DNA of 64,000 bases from Gordionus sp. m RMFG-2023 (taxonomy: Eukaryota; Nematomorpha; Gordioida; Chordodea; Parachordodidae): assembly GCF_954871325.1 (NCBI RefSeq), contig NC_088775.1, positions 52,615,561-52,679,560 on the forward strand, in the 5' to 3' direction. Shown one piece after another: positions 60,129 to 64,000 of the stretch. The position numbers and the translations under genes are program-made. Below the pieces are notes generated by a model that worked only from the letters and a program-made list of their open reading frames with translations, did no database searches and was not told the origin of the DNA. The first letter of the stretch is position 1. Each line of letters opens with the position of its first letter.

Positions 60129-60288
60129 ACAAAAGATATTAAAATTAGCTATTATTTGATACTCATATCGATATTTTGTGTTGATAAAAATATTCCTGAC
60201 CCCCCAAGACCTAAAAACAACATTGAAAATTAATAAATAACAATAAAATTAAAAATCGAAACGAAACGCGCGTAAAATGCATTTAAAA
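60129..60288. repeat. Satellite-like unit (right end) and flank
   Basis: AAAAGATATTAAAATTAGC to CCTGACCCCCCAAGACCTA is the last partial unit of the array (to about 60212), followed by unrelated flank. Confidence 0.75.
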
Positions 60289-61020
60289 CTGGGTTGTGCA
60301 TTTGACCGGTCAAATACGTTTCGGTCAATTGACCGATATTTTATTGGTTAAATATGGTCAAATATGGTCAAATTCAAATATATGTTTTTTCAAGTCAATA
60401 TTAACTTATTAATTTTCTAAATTCATTGTCTTTCAATAACTAACATTCAGCTTTCCATAGCAGAGTCTTGTTCTGATTCATAATCAATATTATCATTTTC
60501 TTTAATATTTTTTAATCAATATTTCTGATGTCGAGATCTTCAATCGATTTCTATTTTCATAAGAATATTATCCCAAATCGACCTATTTCTTTCTAAAGAA
60601 GAAGCAGAACTAGGAATTGTAGTCTCTTAATGGGCATGGTGGGCAAAGTTTAATCTATTAACTTGAGGTCGGAATTGATTGTTTCTTATGGAAATTACTG
60701 TTTCCACATAAATTGCTATTAAACATGCTGTTTTTGCCTATGAAATTAATTATATCCCTTAAAATATTTTGGTCATCACCACCTTCTAAAATGGTTTCTT
60801 GAAATATATCACATATTTCATTAAATTCACTACTAGTGAGATGCTCCTCTTGATATTGGGGACCCAAAAAATATTCAACATTGTGATCACATGTATTTAT
60901 ATCGTTTTCTCCTTTTTTAAACATATTCTTAATTTTTTTCTTTAGATATTTTTAGAGTATTTGACCGTATTTGACCAGGTCATATACTCTTCCGGTCAAT
61001 TGACCGACTTGCCAACCCTG
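60289..61020 (-). mobile_element. hAT element with 'ggtcaattgacc' ends
   Basis: The tips CTGGGTTGTGCATTTGACCG and, inverted, CAGGGTTGGCAAGTCGGTCA are similar. Both ends carry palindromic GGTCAATTGACC plus TTTGACC repeats. The flanks ATTTAAAA (60281-60288) and TTTTAAAA (61021-61028) form an 8-bp TSD with one mismatch. Transposase C-terminal remnants lie on the minus strand. Its 732-bp size shows large internal loss. Confidence 0.85.
60440..60924 (-). pseudogene. hAT transposase C-terminal relic
   Basis: The frame 60658-60924 (88 codons, ATG) is acidic, with no named motif (HLTSSEFNEICDIFQETI). Directly downstream in another frame (about 60630-60530) comes IPSSASSLERNRSIWDNILM, which is the 'SSA..ERNWS.W..IH.K.RNRL' box of hAT transposases. 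Together they fit the last quarter of the protein with one frameshift. A different lineage from the 59.7-kb copy. Confidence 0.65.
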
Positions 61021-61150
61021 TTTTAAAATAAGATTCCTCTTTATCACGATTAAAACGTGATAATACCGTATTATCATTCCTTAACTTAAAACACTAATTT
61101 TTTAGTTATCCCTTTAAAACCCTTGAGGATCTCGGATATTTCTGATCCCT

Positions 61151-61339
61151 TTAAAAATTACGACATATAATATATATAATAAAAAAACAAATAAATAAAG
61201 TGATTTTAATATTTTTGTATCTCTGCTCTGATTCTTCTTTTGGTTTATCCTCCAAACCTATAGTATCTAGTTTAGTGATAACTTTATCAAAAGTAATATT
61301 AGTTTCGATGTCTTCTGCCTCACATCCAGTTTTTATCAT
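61151..61339 (-). CDS. Unassigned short ORF
   Basis: 62 codons: an acidic N-terminal part (CEAEDIETNITFDKVITKLD, EDKPKEESEQRYKN) then a hydrophobic C-terminus (ITLFICFFIIYIICRNF) that could be a tail anchor or simply AT-rich readout. I do not recognise it. No neighbour supports a function. Probably chance, but the acidic half is less biased than typical spacer frames. Confidence 0.15.
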   Translation of the reverse strand: MIKTGCEAEDIETNITFDKVITKLDTIGLEDKPKEESEQRYKNIKITLFICFFIIYIICRNF

Positions 61340-61670
61340 CTCATCAATTTCTAAATCTTTTATTTTTTAAATTTTTCGTCCTTATATTGACTTGCTTTAT
61401 AGGATTCTAGTTGGATATAAAATTTTAAGTTTTTTTTATTATTGAATAAAAATTATTGAATTTGGGAAATTCGATAATAATTTCATCATTTCTATAATTG
61501 TTTTAATATTAATTTTAACATTTATCGCTTGTAATAAAATAACAATAATAATTTTAAATTTAAAACTTATAATTATAATAATAATTATCATATCAAAACT
61601 CAAAATAAATCTTTAAAATTACTGAGACAAATAAGTTAGTTGATTTAGAAAAAATACCATGTTTATTTAT

Positions 61671-61780
61671 GTCTGATTTTGATTCAGATTCTTATCAAAA
61701 TTGGAAAGACGTTAATAAGTTTAACAAGGAAATTTTTTGTGAAATTAAAAATAAAAATATAGGACATATTTCGTACTAAA
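61671..61780 (+). CDS. Unassigned micro-ORF
   Basis: 36 codons from an ATG, MSDFDSDSYQNWKDVNKFNK and so on, ending SY. No family recognised. It lies between hAT elements and could be the first codons of a lost transposon gene. Confidence 0.12.
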
Positions 61781-61934
61781 ATATATAAAAATCTAAAAAT
61801 AATAACTAAAAATTTTAATGTAATTTTTTACAATTCTTATATAAAGACTGTATAAAGTCTTATAAATTAAAATGTATAAATCACATTATAGAATATAAAG
61901 TAAAACTAGTAACAAAAAAAAGGTATCACGTCAT

Positions 61935-62275
61935 TACAGAGAAACCATTACAAAGAAAACAATTATAGAGAAACTTTTACAGAGAAAACAATTATAGAGA
62001 ATGTCGATTATAGAGAATTATTTTATAAAGAATGTATTTTACAGAGAATTTTTTATAGAGAAAACAATTATAGAGAATGTCGTATATAGAGAATGATTTT
62101 ACAGAGAATTATTTTATAGAGAATGATTTTATAGAAAATGATTTTATAGAGAATGATTTTACATACAGAGAATGATTTTATAGAGAATTATTTTATAAAG
62201 AATGTATTTTATAGAGAATTACTTTATAAAGAATGTATTTTATAGAGAATTATTTTATTAAGAATTTTACTTAAA
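61935..62275. repeat. 17-18-bp minisatellite (TAGAGAATGATTTTA)
   Basis: About 18-20 degenerate copies built from (T/C)A(T/C)AGAGAA(T/A)(G/T)ATTTTA, with variants TATAAAGAATGTATTT and ACAATTATAGAGAATGTCG occurring as higher-order pairs. Confidence 0.85.
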
Positions 62276-62518
62276 AATATGATTATTTTATAAAAAAAAA
62301 TGTATATATAGTCATAGGAAAAAAAAGTTATAGTATTTTACATAATTTTAAATATTAGAATTACCTTATATAAGCAAGGTTTTTCGATTATTAGATGAAT
62401 TAATGGTAGAATAAAATTTTGACATGATTTGTAAGTTTTACGAACTTTATTTTTAAAGATAAGTACAAAATAAATTAGATAGTGTTTGTTAAAAGTTACT
62501 TTGGCAATGTAATGCAAC

Positions 62519-64000
62519 CAGAGTTGTTAAAGTAGCGCGCTAATTAGCACGCTAACTTTTTTGGTAGCTATACCTAATAGCGGCTACTTTTTTTGTAATT
62601 ATTTAATTTTTTAGCACGCTACTTTTTTTGAAAGTAGCTAAGTAGCCGCTACTTCGCTACTTTTATGAAGGTAAGTGTAAACATGAAAATTTAAATATAA
62701 TATCATAATTAATTATAATTTTTATGATTTATTAATTTTGAAATTAAAATATAATTTCAATTTGTAATTTATATTTTCATTTGTATTATAAACCTAAATC
62801 ACGTGTTAATAATTTAAAATGTCATCGCCTGTGGATATCCAAATCGTTGAAAGTGATTCAGACAATGATATTAATGAAATGGAAGATACCAGGGAAGAAA
62901 ATGTTCTTAATAGCTATAATACAAATTTCCCATTCCCTAGATTTGAAAATTTTTTAAAATAAATATATAACCAAAACTGTTTTCAAATTTATTTGTTTAA
63001 AATGTAAAAAAAAATATTTCCTCCAATCAATCCAGTAGCTATACCTCAAGAAACACCTAAAGGTAAATTGTCATTTTTACATTCTAATAATATTTATTTT
63101 ATAAGACTGTTCATGAGTTTTAACGAGATGGAGAAACATCGAAATAATTTTGGTATAGGCGACTCTACATCCAGAAAAACTAATTCAATTCAAACCAAAT
63201 TAAAAAGCAAATGACAATATTTCTCAGAAATTGGCTGATAAAGTTATTATTGATTTTATAATTTATACAGTTCAGCCAATGTCAGTTGATAATCCATGAT
63301 TTACCATGATGATTAAAACTCTATTCCCTGGTAAAACAATTTTATGTCACCAAACACTAATGAATAAAATAGCAGATAACTTTAAAATGATGAAAGATGC
63401 TCTAATAGTAGAGTTATCAGAGATATCATATATATGTACCACGGGAGATAGTTGAACACATAACAGAAGGTAAAAATTATTTATATTTATAAATTGATCT
63501 GATTAAATATTTTTGAGCTTATTTGAAATTCACAGGCCATTGGCTAGACCCTAGAACTTTAAAAAGAAAATCTGTGGCATTAGCCCTCAAAATGATAATA
63601 GGATGCCAGACATAAGATGTACTTGCAAATTAAATTATTGATAATCTATCTTATATTAAAAATATGTATATAAGATTAAATACGCCCTTACCCACTTATA
63701 CTTTCTGATCGTCTCTCTAGACTTGGGGATGATAATATTGAAATGATTTTATTATTAAAATGCAACAAATTACCATAAATATTTATTTTTATTACATAAA
63801 TTTTTTTATAATCAAAACTAACTATATTTTAATATTTATAAATGTTGATTTTTATATATTTACTATACAATAACATTATAAGCAAAAAATAAAAAATTTG
63901 TTTGTAAATTTTTTTTATAAAAAGTAGCTTAAAAAGTAGCTAAAGCAAATTAGTAGCTAATAGCGAGCTACTTTTTTTCAAATAGCGGTAGCTCGCTACT
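62519..64000 (+). mobile_element. hAT element of the 'agtagc' family, cut by window end
   Basis: The left tip CAGAGTTGTTAAAGTAGCGC resembles the tips of the 8.4-kb element, and both ends have GTAGC/GCTAC subterminal repeats (62533-62665; 63925-64000). The coding order is: MSSPVDIQIVESDSDNDINE (from an ATG at 62820), a NFPFPRFENFLK block, a degraded BED region, then core motifs. The right tip would lie just past 64000. It is more complete than the 8.4-kb copy but carries stops. Confidence 0.85.
62820..63770 (+). pseudogene. hAT transposase relic ('agtagc' family)
   Basis: ATG at 62820; residues 1-47 form an acidic N-terminus with SDSDNDINEMED and then FPFPRFENFLK, followed by a stop. Later frames read LADKVIIDFIIYTVQPMSVDNP (about 63226-63296), FTMMIKTLFPGK and LSEISYICTTGDS (catalytic Asp in the TTGDS box, near 63450), and HWLDPRTLKRKSVALALKMI (about 63540-63600). 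Near 63715-63760, RLGDDNIEMILLLKCN is the C-terminus. A GT following GAAG near 63470 and an AG before HWLDP (63537) could mark an intron. Stops break the frames, so it is not functional as it stands. Confidence 0.7.

Overview
This 64 kb window is nuclear DNA of a strongly AT-rich eukaryote (by eye roughly three quarters A+T). The element families suggest an invertebrate animal: a LINE with the QLGFGTKGG-type reverse transcriptase, Ty3/gypsy with a 'HADQLR' integrase tail, an integrase with a cysteine-rich CXC-like tail, FLYWCH/MULE and many hAT families. I cannot name the species. I found no convincing host gene, rRNA or canonical tRNA. Almost everything recognisable is transposon debris, insertions nested in insertions, or tandem repeats. 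Many apparent short proteins use TTG rather than ATG as their first codon, so their starts should not be trusted.

Layout. 0-5 kb: a FLYWCH-MULE transposase relic, a 115-bp triple repeat and a hAT C-terminal relic. 5.7-8.1 kb: a DNA transposon with ~470-bp inverted ends. 8.4-9.66 kb: a hAT element with an 8-bp target-site duplication (TSD) and a BED finger. 10.3-12.5 kb: a GC-rich block, a tRNA-like SINE candidate, a LINE 3' end and a hAT transposase relic. 13.8-23 kb: a LINE (C) split by two Ty3/gypsy elements, the second of which holds a further hAT insertion. 24.3-25.4 kb: a cggcccg-rich MITE and the 5' part of another LINE (B). 26.7-28.2 kb: a gag-like relic with a CCHC knuckle. 29.8-33.8 kb: hAT-type elements, including a 1.6-kb hAT that carries a cggcccg MITE inside it.

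34.2-38.8 kb is a 4.6-kb Mutator-like element with a perfect 9-bp TSD, ~0.95-kb inverted arms tipped by a short tandem array, and a MULE transposase in the middle. 40.8-43.1 kb is a third LINE (A) with most of its reverse transcriptase. 43-51 kb is mostly featureless AT-rich DNA with a ~308-bp (GAAA)n tract and hAT/MITE ends. 51.1-53 kb holds a KRBA2/Ginger-type integrase relic with a CXC-like tail. 53.8-60.2 kb is a satellite-like array of ~240-bp units, invaded by a 4.4-kb long-inverted-repeat element (itself holding the second copy of the composite hAT) and by a second hAT. 60.3-64 kb has two more hAT elements, the last cut by the window end, and a 17-18-bp minisatellite.

How it fits together: this reads as a transposon graveyard and landing site with two well-dated series. 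One is LINE, then gypsy, then hAT. The other is satellite, then long-IR element, then hAT already carrying its MITE. The youngest-looking insertions are gypsy-1, whose LTRs are nearly identical, and those with perfect TSDs: MULE-2, the two composite hATs and the hAT inside gypsy-2.
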